64,000 nucleotides of DNA from Blattamonas nauphoetae (lineage: Eukaryota > Preaxostyla > Oxymonadida): positions 124,001 to 188,000 of the forward strand of contig JARBJD010000114.1 of the NCBI GenBank assembly GCA_033064195.1, read 5' to 3'. The position numbers and the translations under genes were made by a program. Below the pieces are notes generated by a model that did not search any database, was not told where the DNA came from, and was given only the letters and a program-made list of their open reading frames with translations. This document shows, piece by piece, positions 12,451 through 21,900 of the stretch. The stretch's first letter is position 1. Every line of letters starts with the position of its first letter.

Positions 12451-12531
12451 GAGATTCGATCCAGCACTCTCAGGACGGGGTTTTCAGATCGAAACTGTAT
12501 CATTTTAAAATCAAAGGGCTGGATCGAACTC
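12451..12531. repeat. Inverted repeat with tRNA T-arm-like arms upstream of SAM synthetase
   Basis: GAGATTCGATCCAGC (12451-12465) and GCTGGATCGAACTC (12518-12531) are inverted copies differing by one inserted base, 52 nt apart. Both arms contain TTCGATCC, the core of a tRNA T arm and Pol III B box. They end 12 bp before the SAM synthetase ATG. No complete tRNA cloverleaf could be drawn around either arm, so this is listed only as a repeat. Confidence 0.55.
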
Positions 12532-12543
12532 AAAGACTTTCCC

Positions 12544-13820
12544 ATGGCAGAGCAACTGTTCTACTTTACCAGTGAATCCGTGACCGAGGGTCACCCTGGT
12601 TTGTTGCAGAGATTTATTGATTCATATGCTTTTATTCACAGACAAACTTGCAGATATTGTTTCCGACTCAGTTGTCGATGAGTGCTTGCGCCAAGACCCA
12701 AAATCACGAATTGCATGTGGTATGGTTGTTTGTTTAGATTGACGAGAATGATTTGTGATGTTTAGAAACCGCATGCAAGGGAAACTGGTGTTGCGTTTTT
12801 GGAGAACTGACAACGAACGCCAAGATTGATTTTGAAGCACTTGTGAAAGATGTGTACAAGCAGGTTGGATTCGATGATGCTGAGCATTCGTCTGATTACC
12901 GCACCCTGCAAGTGGAGAACCGTCTGACGCAACAATCGACAGAAATCAATGATGCAGTTACGAACGAAGAAGACGAGAAGAACACGGGAGCAGGTGATCA
13001 GGGTCTGATGTTCGGGTTTGCGTGCAACGAAAGCGAGGAATGTGTTCCCCTTACGCTGCTGTATTCTCACCGTCTTGGAGAAAAAATGTCGGAGCTTCGC
13101 CACAACGGAACACTGAAGTGGCTGCGCCCAGATGGAAAGACCCAAGTGACATTTGCATACAAGATGGAGAAACGATGCCCTGTTCCTCAGTTTGCAGATA
13201 CAATTGTGGTCTCGACGCAACACAGTGAAGATGTTGACAACGACACCATCCGCCAAGAAATCACAGAACGAGTGATCAAAGCAGTGATCCCAGCGAAATA
13301 TCTGACAGAGAAGACGAAAATCTATGTGAACCCATCCGGACGCTTCTCATATGGAGGCCCTCACGCTGATGCTGGTCTGACAGGCCGGAAGATCATTGTG
13401 GACACCTATGGTGGATGGGGTGGACACGGTGGTGGAGCATTCAGTGGAAAGGACTGGACAAAGGTGGACAGGTCTGGCTCATACCTCGCCAGATGGATCG
13501 CCAAGTCGCTGGTCAAATCTGGAGTTGTTGCACGTGCACTTGTTGAACTGAGTTATGCTATCGGAATTGCCGAGCCCATTTCTCTGTTCATTGACGATTT
13601 TGGAACATCGAAGATCCCAGTCGACGAGCTGGAGACGTTGGTGAGAAAGAACTTCGACATGCGACCAGGAATGATTGCAGTTCAACTCGATCTCAAGAAG
13701 CCCCGATTCCGTAAGACCGCTTCCTATGGTCACTTTGGTCGCAACGATCCCGACTTCACCTGGGAAACACCAAAGAAAATGGATTTCTCTGTTATCAAGA
13801 CTTCATTCACACCGCAATAA
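12544..13820 (+). CDS. MAT: S-adenosylmethionine synthetase (395 aa)
   Basis: Three exons: 12544-12598, 12642-12719 and 12766-13820, with introns of 43 and 46 nt. The product makes S-adenosylmethionine from methionine and ATP in the cytosol. It starts [20 protein letters not shown], containing the ATP-binding GHPDK motif split by intron 1. It also has [12 protein letters not shown] and the P-loop-like [15 protein letters not shown], where Trp replaces the usual Pro. The 395-residue length is that of the normal family. The start ATG gives the canonical N-terminus. The gene is a full, intact metabolic gene supplying methyl groups. Confidence 0.96.
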
Positions 13821-13981
13821 CTTTCTTACATTCTTAACGGACAAATGGACTATGTATATGGGGTGTTCTTCTGTATTCTCTTTGCTTTTGTTTTGAGAAG
13901 CTTTCTTAACCCCTCATTACCTAAAACTGATAACACTCATTTTGATTGGTTCGATCAACTTTTTTCCACGAACGAGAGTCC

Positions 13982-14545
13982 ATGGCTGTTCAATGGAAAG
14001 AAGAGGAGCTTACAATTGACCCTTCAATCGGAAAATGGCATATAATTTACCCATGCTATCTCAATTCGAAGAAGAAACTTGTTGAAGGTATGCACAACCC
14101 TTCCTCTCATTCTACGGAACATTCTCCACAACAGGCCGACGTGTAAATTCGTCTCTTTGTGTTGAAGATCCTACTCCTCACGAAATTATGGAAGCTTGTA
14201 AGGATCTAGGACTAGATGCTCGAGTCGAAGTCTGTCTCTGATTCACCTCATCCAATGCCATTGGCCGTTCATTGTCTGTTTCAGCCAAAACGACACCCTA
14301 AAGATTACTTTTGCATTGGTCGTGTCAGAGTCCACCTTCGGGATCCTGTTGATGGCAATATCCAAAAGAGAACAAACCTTCACGTAAATATGCCACACAG
14401 TCTCGTTCTTTCTGATTGAGCACTTTATTGTTGTGCAGAGTATTCGATGCTGAAGCAAGTCGCCGCACAAGTGATTAGGAGGAGAGAAACGGAATCCCGC
14501 CAAAAACCAGAGAAAGCCGCAACAGGAAAGAAGAAAAAACACTGA
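13982..14545 (+). CDS. SRP19: Signal recognition particle 19-kDa subunit (140 aa)
   Basis: Four exons: 13982-14087, 14135-14229, 14285-14399 and 14439-14545, with introns of 47, 55 and 39 nt. The product matches SRP19 in order: WHIIYPCYLNSKKKLVEGRR, then ED-PTPHEIMEACKDLGLDA, then IGRVRVHLRDP, then a basic helix and a Lys-rich tail GKKKKH. SRP19 binds the tetraloops of helices 6 and 8 of SRP RNA and allows SRP54 to assemble, for targeting of secretory proteins to the ER. The third intron was chosen because only that junction joins the HVNMPH and YSMLKQV segments in phase. It is convergent with the histone deacetylase gene, 173 bp away. Confidence 0.93.
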
Positions 14546-14718
14546 TCTCCTATTTTTCTTTTTTTTCAATCTCTTTTCTTAATCTTTTGCACTTCATCTC
14601 GTTTTTTTGTTCTTACACTTCTCCTCGCTCAGTTTCTTTTTTTTGCATGTACCTTGCTTTTCTACAGCATCATATTCTGGACAACATTGTAAAATGGTGA
14701 GTCAAACGAAAAAAAGTT

Positions 14719-16112
14719 CTATTTGTCACGAAAACATGACCAGTACGGAGATAAATGTGTCTTCACTTTCTGGATCGTCTCATCCACACTCGCTCGGACT
14801 CTCTTGGCCACATTCGGGTTGATTCCGATTAGACTATCATCTAAATCCACTTGTTCTTCATCTGGATTGACAAGGACATCATAAGGAACGAAGGGGTCAC
14901 CGAGAAGAGCTTGCAGAACGCCACAGACTCCCTCAGCGAGGATGTTGTGTGAATATCCACCTTCCAACACACACAAGAGCCTCCCTTGGATGCAGGGGAT
15001 CCCAGTGAGGAGACGTGAAGTCATTGCATGCAGACCCTTTGGTGAAACCAGTAATCGTCCAACCGAGTCACCCTCCATGATATCGAATCCTGCTGATACG
15101 AGTACAACTGATGGGGCAAATTCGTTCGCTATGGGAACGATTATTTCATCAATCACACGGAGGAAATCTGAATCTCCAACATTTACTGTTTGGAACGGGA
15201 TGTTCACGTTGTATCCTCGACCAATATCTGAGCCAATCCTAAAGGAATACGAAAGAAGAACAAATACGATTCTATCGCGCCAGTGTACGGGTAAAACCGT
15301 TTGTCACCAAAGAGATGTGTTGAGACGTAACAAACTTCAGGTGAGTGATAAAAGATTTCTTCTGTCCCATTTCCATGATGAACATCCCAATCAAAGACAA
15401 GAACACGGTGTTTGAGTGGATTATCAGGGAACAGTTGTTTGAGTTGATTGACAGCGTACTGTGCTGCAATCGCAATATTGTTGAACAGACAAAATCCCTG
15501 AGCTGAATTTGTTTCTCTTAAAAGTTAAGGAGCAGAAGGCAATACGAATGGTGACCTGGAGGTCGACAGAGCACAAATCCATTTGGAGAATTCCCATCTC
15601 GAAGACCATGCAAGACCATATCAACTCCTTCGAGACATGATCCAATGCTGACACGGGATGCTTCCATTGAGTGTTGGGAGATGTATCTAACCGATGTGAG
15701 CTGAAATGAGGAAAAACGTTGAATCTTTGGATAATTGTTCCTTCGTTGCTTCAACAGGATTTACCCGATTGATGTACTCAAATTGTGGAGCTATATGTCA
15801 GTGAAAACAACAGAGTCGATCAAGAACCAGCGTATAAAGAAGCAAACCATCCTTTGAAAACTGGTGACTATTGATCCTCGACAAATGCTCCGATGAATGA
15901 CAAAGTAATATGTCATCATCAGTTGCAGCATGTCCAGCACGAACAACACATTTCTTAATCAATGATGATGCTTCTAAATGAGAAATGATCGCTTCGAGTC
16001 TTTCAGGACATTCGAACCTAAGGAGAAAACATGATGACAACGAAGAGAGAGGAAACCTAGGATCTTCACCGCGGTGTTGAAGACAGATTGGATTATACCA
16101 TATTGTTGTCAT
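14719..16112 (-). CDS. Zinc-dependent histone deacetylase, class II-like (391 aa)
   Basis: Six exons: 16057-16112, 15848-16017, 15765-15790, 15546-15700, 15268-15516 and 14719-15238. The introns are 39, 57, 64, 29 and 29 nt. The enzyme removes acetyl groups from lysines on histones or other proteins. All catalytic landmarks are present: HRGEDP...ECPERL, RPPGHH, GFCLFNN, FDWDVHHGNGT, STHLFGDKRFYPYTG, SAGFD and EGGYS with the catalytic Tyr (animal class IIa enzymes carry His here). Seven residues between GHH and GFC match HDAC6-type domains and fix the 29-nt intron at 15517-15545; the neighbouring acceptors break the frame or delete GHH. The size is that of a single catalytic domain with no long N-terminal extension. 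It could act on tubulin as HDAC6 does, but that is a guess. Confidence 0.93.
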
Positions 16113-16220
16113 ATATGAAGACAATGGGATGTGAATTGCGTGATGAATTCTGGAGTAGAAAGTGAGACATTACTGAACTCCAGAATCAAAAACAATCAAA
16201 ATGAATGAAAATTAGTTACG

Positions 16221-16946
16221 TTAGCTGTGTTCATCTGTGCGAGTCTGTGAGAGCATCTCAATGTTGAACTGGACTTCAGATATCAGATTGTCGAGAGATA
16301 TCATCGCAGAATCAACAGACGTCGATATATTTGGATGTTGATCGAAATGAAGCTGTGTGTGAATCGAATTGAGAGAATTCGGTTCGATTGATGAAAGAGA
16401 TGGATCGTGCTTTTGCTGTTCAATGGTGAAGGATGTGGCATCCTGGCTGGGGGAATGGTGCGCAACAGACAGTGAAGAAGTGCGGGTAAGATATATATCA
16501 GCTGTTCCAAGGGTTGGATGTTGAGATGTCGTTGTCTGTGGTGAAATCTGATCTAGACGAGCAAGTTTATGTTGAGTATCCATCAAAAACGGAGGTCTTT
16601 GGAATGTGCGCACTTTTGAAAACTGATTAAGTCAAAAAATGAAAGAATAGACTTTGATTTTTGGTTGATCGTACAGCGAGGCAAGGATTGGGTCTGACGT
16701 TAATCTTTGTCGAGAATCAACGAGAATAGGATGTGGGTTGCTGTATGTGAGATTTAAAGAAGTGATAAAACTATCTGGGATGAGGGTGACGTCGATTGTG
16801 TCAGAGAGTAATTCAGTCCTTGAAATAGAAATCACAAACAAATATCAAGAAAAGGAAGATCAAACATAGATTATTTAGATAATGAAAGGAGATTACAAGG
16901 AATTGTGCAAGTCTGTTATCGAGAAATCTATTAATGGTCGGATCAT
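16221..16946 (-). CDS. Unknown protein, 205 aa, three exons
   Basis: Exons 16897-16946, 16653-16818 and 16221-16622 are joined by introns of 78 and 30 nt; total length is a multiple of three and both junctions keep phase. The product starts MIRPLIDFSITDLHNSLTEL. It has a short conserved-looking centre (DQPKIKFSKVRTFQRPPFLMD) and then a Ser/Thr/His-rich, probably disordered C-terminal half ending in a short helix. There is no membrane segment, signal peptide or known motif. I do not recognise it. Its 3' end lies 108 bp from the histone deacetylase start on the same strand. The start exon is the least certain part. Confidence 0.6.
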
Positions 16947-17048
16947 AAAACGTGTGCCAGTCAATTCATTCTGTCTCATTCATGTTCACTCCGTGCTTCT
17001 ACCTTCATGACTTTCGTCTTTCTCCTTATTTCCCCCTTTCTGTTCAGA

Positions 17049-17523
17049 ATGACGACAGGTATCTCATGTCTTCTCACGCATTGTCAATCTCTTGCCAGCC
17101 AATCCATTCGATAACGAAATCGAAGGAACAGCCGTGGGACCCGATGGATTCATCCACATTCGTGTCCAGCAACGTACAACTCGAAAGAAGGTCACAACAA
17201 TCACAGGATTAAGTGACATCGTTGACTTCAAAGAAGTTGTCAAACGAATTGGAAAAGTCTGTTCTTTCATTGTTTTCTGATTAGTTTTGCAGAAATATTC
17301 TGTCGGTTGCACTACAGTTGAGGTATTCCATTTTAGGATTCTAGGATTGTTCTTTCATCTCTTTTGCGCATAGGATAAAGAATTTGGAACTGTTATAAGG
17401 TGCCAGGGAGGTCTTCAACATCAGGTTTCTCGTTCTCTCCTTTATTTTCGGTTTTAGCTCAAAGAATTCCTCATTGAGAATAAAATGGCAAGAGAAGAAC
17501 AGATCAAAATCCATGCTGGATAA
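17049..17523 (+). CDS. SUI1: Translation initiation factor eIF1 / SUI1 (104 aa)
   Basis: Five tiny exons: 17049-17058, 17099-17256, 17293-17322, 17374-17424 and 17458-17523. The introns are 40, 36, 51 and 33 nt. The spliced product starts MTTANPFDNEIEG and contains the eIF1 core: GFIHIRVQQRTTRKKVTTI, then KYSVGCTTVE, DKEFGTVIRCQGG, and LKEFLIEN near the end. eIF1 binds the 40S subunit next to the P site, helps scanning and enforces start-codon choice. Length is normal. The first exon carries only ten coding bases; the alternative reading that skips it has no ATG. The stop codon lies only 42 nt from that of the convergent TEX47-like gene, so the mRNAs probably overlap. Confidence 0.94.
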
Positions 17524-17565
17524 CCATCATCTTGCTTTTTTTATAACTTTTGTTTCGAATGCACT

Positions 17566-18710
17566 TCACGATATCGGTTGAATGAACGATTCTTTAGATA
17601 GAACAATCTGACAAAGATCCGTCCAGTCTTCAAGAATTGAGGAGAAAAAATGAATAAATTGAAGAAAAGTGAATGAAGATAGATGAAATGAAGACGAATA
17701 AAGATTTTCAAATCGGGAGAGTATTCAAGGTTGAGAGAGCTGGCCACGTGAACTAGAAGAGTTGAAAAATGGAATAACCTGACCTCATCATCCATAGATA
17801 CGTCTATCACACATGCATATATGTCTGCCCATTCGTCAAGGGTCGGTAGATCAGGATTCGACGAAAGATTGAGATAAATCTCGTTACTTGGAAGTGCTGA
17901 TTCTTCTGCGATTGTAATCAGTGATTCAGCGGTTGGTTGTGTGTCTGGGGCGAGAAGTGAATCTGTTTTAATCAACTAACGCAAAATAATTCAAAGAACG
18001 ATCAAACTTGTCCAAGAGCGAGGAGTTGATTATAAGCGCCAAGGACCTGCTTCTCTGTGAAACCTAACAGTTCAGGGTTTGGTGCAAAGTGTTTTGGGAT
18101 TGAATGCGCAGTCCATGTAAGGAATGCTCGTTCAGGGATATCATCAGTGAAGAATAGAATCCTGACATTTGATAGAAGTCCAGTGCCTCTTGGGAAGATG
18201 TACCTATTTTGACTGGCTGCATCAATAGCTTCCAGCAAGCGCTCAGAAGGTGCATCATGTTGTTTGAACGCATATTCTTGATGAAGAGCAAAGGTTGTCA
18301 CAAAAGAACAAATATCTTCATAAGATGCCTAATATGTGTTACGAAACAGCCAAAAAATGATGTTAAGATGAACTTTCACACTTCAAGCAGTTGAACAATT
18401 GAGTTTGGCATGCAAAGGAGGACTCCTGATGGATAAACTTTTCGTCCACGGCTGACTCCGATACTCATTCCTCGTCGAACTGCACTCAAATTAGGAACAA
18501 TTCGTTCAAAGTACTCTTTGAGGATAATCGGAATAAGAGAGAGTTAATTACAAATTGCAGTATACCAGCGATTTCATGGTCAACGGTTGTTTGACGGTCA
18601 ACAATTTTGGCTGTCAGAACAATTCGACTTAGAAAAGGAATTCTTTTCGTATCCTTTAATTTCCCCTCGATTGCATCGAGGAGAGTCATCTTCTCATGAG
18701 CTGTCGTCAT
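17566..18710 (-). CDS. TEX47-like protein with BLUF-like fold (about 313 aa)
   Basis: Five exons: 18566-18710, 18382-18515, 18008-18328, 17696-17975 and 17566-17627; introns 50, 53, 32 and 68 nt. The pattern is SRIVLTAKIV, then a helix, then GVLLCMPNSIVQLLEA, a second helix, and VRILFFTDDIPERAFLTWTA. This resembles vertebrate TEX47 (C7orf62), whose domain has the ferredoxin-like fold of BLUF photosensors. In true BLUF proteins the flavin is held by conserved Tyr and Gln residues; here the start of the domain reads SRIVLTAK and no such Tyr is evident, so flavin binding is doubtful. In animals TEX47 is testis-expressed; its function is poorly known. The last intron is less sure: a competing 31-nt intron inside exon 4 would give a shorter tail. 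Confidence 0.6.
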
Positions 18711-18902
18711 AACGGTAGAAAAGAAATTTTCATGGGATGATCCATTTTATTGATTGTCAACAAAAAGAAAAAATGAGAGTAGAATGAAGAAATTATTCAC
18801 AAAATATTGATGTGGCGAAAATAAAGATAAAATATCGCTTTCAACAAGAATAAAAGAGAAGAAAACATGAAAGAAAAAGAAAAACAGGGTCAGAGAGATA
18901 TC

Positions 18903-21900
18903 TCATCCCTCAGAAATGTAGTCTGGACTTAATGAGCTAAGATCCCCCAACGATTCGTGATCATGCTGAGGGGGAGAGGAGGAACGAATTGATGGCGAAA
19001 ACGTTACAAGATCAGCTGGGAGATCAACAGAGGGTGAATGAATGTGGAAAGATGAGTCGGAAGGTGGAGCTAACGAGGACATGGACGACACTGGAGTGAG
19101 AGAGACTGATTCGTCACCAGATGCATACATCGTCGACTTTAGTGCGGATGAAAGTGGGGCGTGAAGTGTGGAATGTTCTGAAGGTGGGCGGATGTCAGTC
19201 TGTGGTCGAGAACGATCGCCTTTGAGGAGGAGGGGAGATTGTTCGAAGGGCGAGTTCAACGGATTCTGAGAGGGAAGGGCGCGTGACCGATGCTTCTTGT
19301 TGCGGTCGCGGATGGGTGACATGGGGGAAGAGTTGGAGAGATCAAAACCAGGCGGGAGAGATGAAGAGTCGTCCTCGGATGAAGAATGACGAGATTTGCG
19401 TTTCTTTTTGGATGATTGGGACTTTTCTCTTTTGTTTTTGTGCTTTTCTGAACGACCTCGATGAGGTTTCGTTTTGTTATGAGTCTTTCGATTTCCGATT
19501 TCTGATTCAGTCATCGTCAGTTCCACAGACTCTGCATTCCACCCATCTTCGTAATCACTCTTCGCTGGCGACCCAGAAGGAGTTCTGGCCAATGGTGACT
19601 CGTTTTCCGATGATTTCTGCCCGCCAAGCACTTGGTGGAGTCTGAATCCGACAGAGTTAGGGGTCTCTTCAGTCGGGAAGAGCTGTTCCCCTGTTGAGAA
19701 GATGCTCGCGTTAATGGGAGATTGTGGCTGTTTTGAAGGTTTCTTGTGTTTCGCTGAGGTTGTCGATTGGGACGTCTTTTCCAGTTTTGATGTCTTGGCT
19801 GGTTTTGAGACCTTTGCGAGATTGTTCGTTGACTTGTCTTTTTTCTCCTGTTTCGATGTGGTGGTCGTGGAGAGTTTTGTGGTCTGTTTTTTGTGTGCGA
19901 CTTTCTTGGGAGAGTGATTGTTGGATTCGTGACCCTCCTGAATCGGAATCTGCTGTGCGATTGTCTTCTGGTCTTTTTTGGTCTGTGAATCCGTTTTCTT
20001 CTTCTTCTTCTTCTTCTTTTCCCGTTCGAGCTCTTCCGTCTTTGCTTTCTCTTCTTGTGCCAACCGTTCTTCGCGTTCCTTTTGAATCTGCTCCATAATC
20101 TCGTGCCGTATCTTTTTGTCCTCGGCCAGCTTTCTCTCATTCTCTTCTTCAATCCTTCTACGCTCGTCCTCGTCTTCCTTCCAAGACCGTTCCAGTTCTT
20201 CGATTCTGCGGCGGAATTGGCTACTTCCAGACAGAGCCATCTTCTCGTCATAAGGCGAACTGTCTGCGGCGTGTGCATTTGGGCTGTCCAGAATAATATT
20301 TTCTTTTTGTTTCTGATCTCGTGTTCTCTTTTCAGAATGCTTTTTTCCATCCTTCTCGACCTTTTTGGCATCCTTCTCGACTTGTTTGGCATCCTTCTCG
20401 ACTTGTTTGACATCCTTCTTCTGTTTTGCCTTTGTCTTTTCAGGTTGCGGTTTTGCTTTGTGAGAATCTCGTTCGAGGGCTTCCTTCTCCTCCGCGCGAA
20501 GCCGCTCCTCCTTTTCTGCTTTCAGTCGTTCCTGTTCTCTCATTTTCCGTTGTCGTTTCTCCTCCTTTGTGACCTTTTTTGCCATTTCAGCCTTTTTCTC
20601 TTCGGCCTGAGCAGATTCTCTGAGTTTTCGTGCTTCCGCTTCTAATTGGATCATTTTGGCTTCTTCCTTTCGCTGAGCATCTCGCCAGCGTTCCTCATCC
20701 TTTGACATCTTGTGGATGGCTTCGGGATCATGGGCCTCTGAGTGACGTGACGAGTCTTCCTCCATGTCTGAAGAATGAGGCGTGAGCTTGTTCTGACTTG
20801 GATGGGTGTCCTGTTCTTCGTTTGGTTGAACTTGAGCTTCGAATTGATCGTTCTTTTCGTGTTCCTCCCTTTCTTCTTCTTCCTTCTTCCATTTGTCTGT
20901 TAAGTCGAGTGGGTCAGAGGTGGGTGTGACAACGTCAAGCAGGACCATCCGATTTTGATCGTCCTCTTCGTGTTCGTTTTCTGATTGTGGAATGGGTGAT
21001 TCTGCATCTGGCTTGTCTTTCGTTGTTTCGAGTTTGGGCTGTTCTTCTTTGTTCTTTTCGGCTTTCTTTTCTCTGACTGCATTCTCAGCTTTGGCAAACA
21101 TTGAATTGATCTCTCTCTTCCATTTCTCCTTTGTGTCATCTTCATCACTCGTCGCCTCAACGTCGTGGCTCGACTCATTCACAACTGTCGACATTGGTTC
21201 ATCGATCAAGACATGATGTGGACGTGTTGGCATTTCTGTTTCTTCATGATGACTGTGTGACGAACTTGCATCCGGTTGAGAATCCGATTCTGAGTCTGTC
21301 TGCGATGGACTTTCTTTTGGTGTTGGGTCTTCTTTGTGGAAACTGGTTTTCGTTTCTGTTTCAGGCCACTTCACATCTGTCTCTGTCTCCTTGCCGTCCT
21401 CTCGAAAACTTTTTGATCCGAAGTTGTCCGATTGAGAGAGTTGGAAGAGTGAAATGTCGCTGTCTGAGTCTCCACGGCGTCGAGGGGTGATTGGAGGCAT
21501 GTCTGGAGTGATGATGGCTGATTCAACTCCCACAAGTCCAACAGATCTCAGACGACTGTTTGAATGTTGGACACGGCGCGCCAAACGCGAGGAGTGTTGT
21601 GAAAGAGAGGAGGAATCGCGAGATTGATACGAGGCAGGTGATGATGGTGAACTGTTTGATTGTGACTGCCTGCGGTGAAAGTGAGGAGCCTCACGAAACG
21701 ATGGAGAGGAGGGCGAAGAGCTCTCAGATTCTGTTTGGGAGATCTCTGCAGAGGGTTCCACTCTGTTCTTCCTTGCAGCTGCGGTGGCCCAGATATCAGA
21801 GAGATCCAGCACTTGTTTCTTCTCTACTTTCGGGTGTTCGAATTGTTCTTCATCGCTGACATCTCCGCCTCGCTGCATTTTTCGGTCCCAATCGCGGAAA

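Noticed and set aside
12518-12570. tRNA gene on the minus strand
   Set aside because: A T-arm-like GAGTTCGATCC is present, but no acceptor or anticodon stem pairs, and the segment overlaps the clear coding start of SAM synthetase.
19517-20413. 298-codon minus-strand frame and several long plus-strand frames across 19.5-23.5 kb
   Set aside because: All are shadows of the repetitive Glu/Lys/Arg codons of the giant coiled-coil protein; their products are poly-Arg/Lys or poly-Leu/Ser/Phe.
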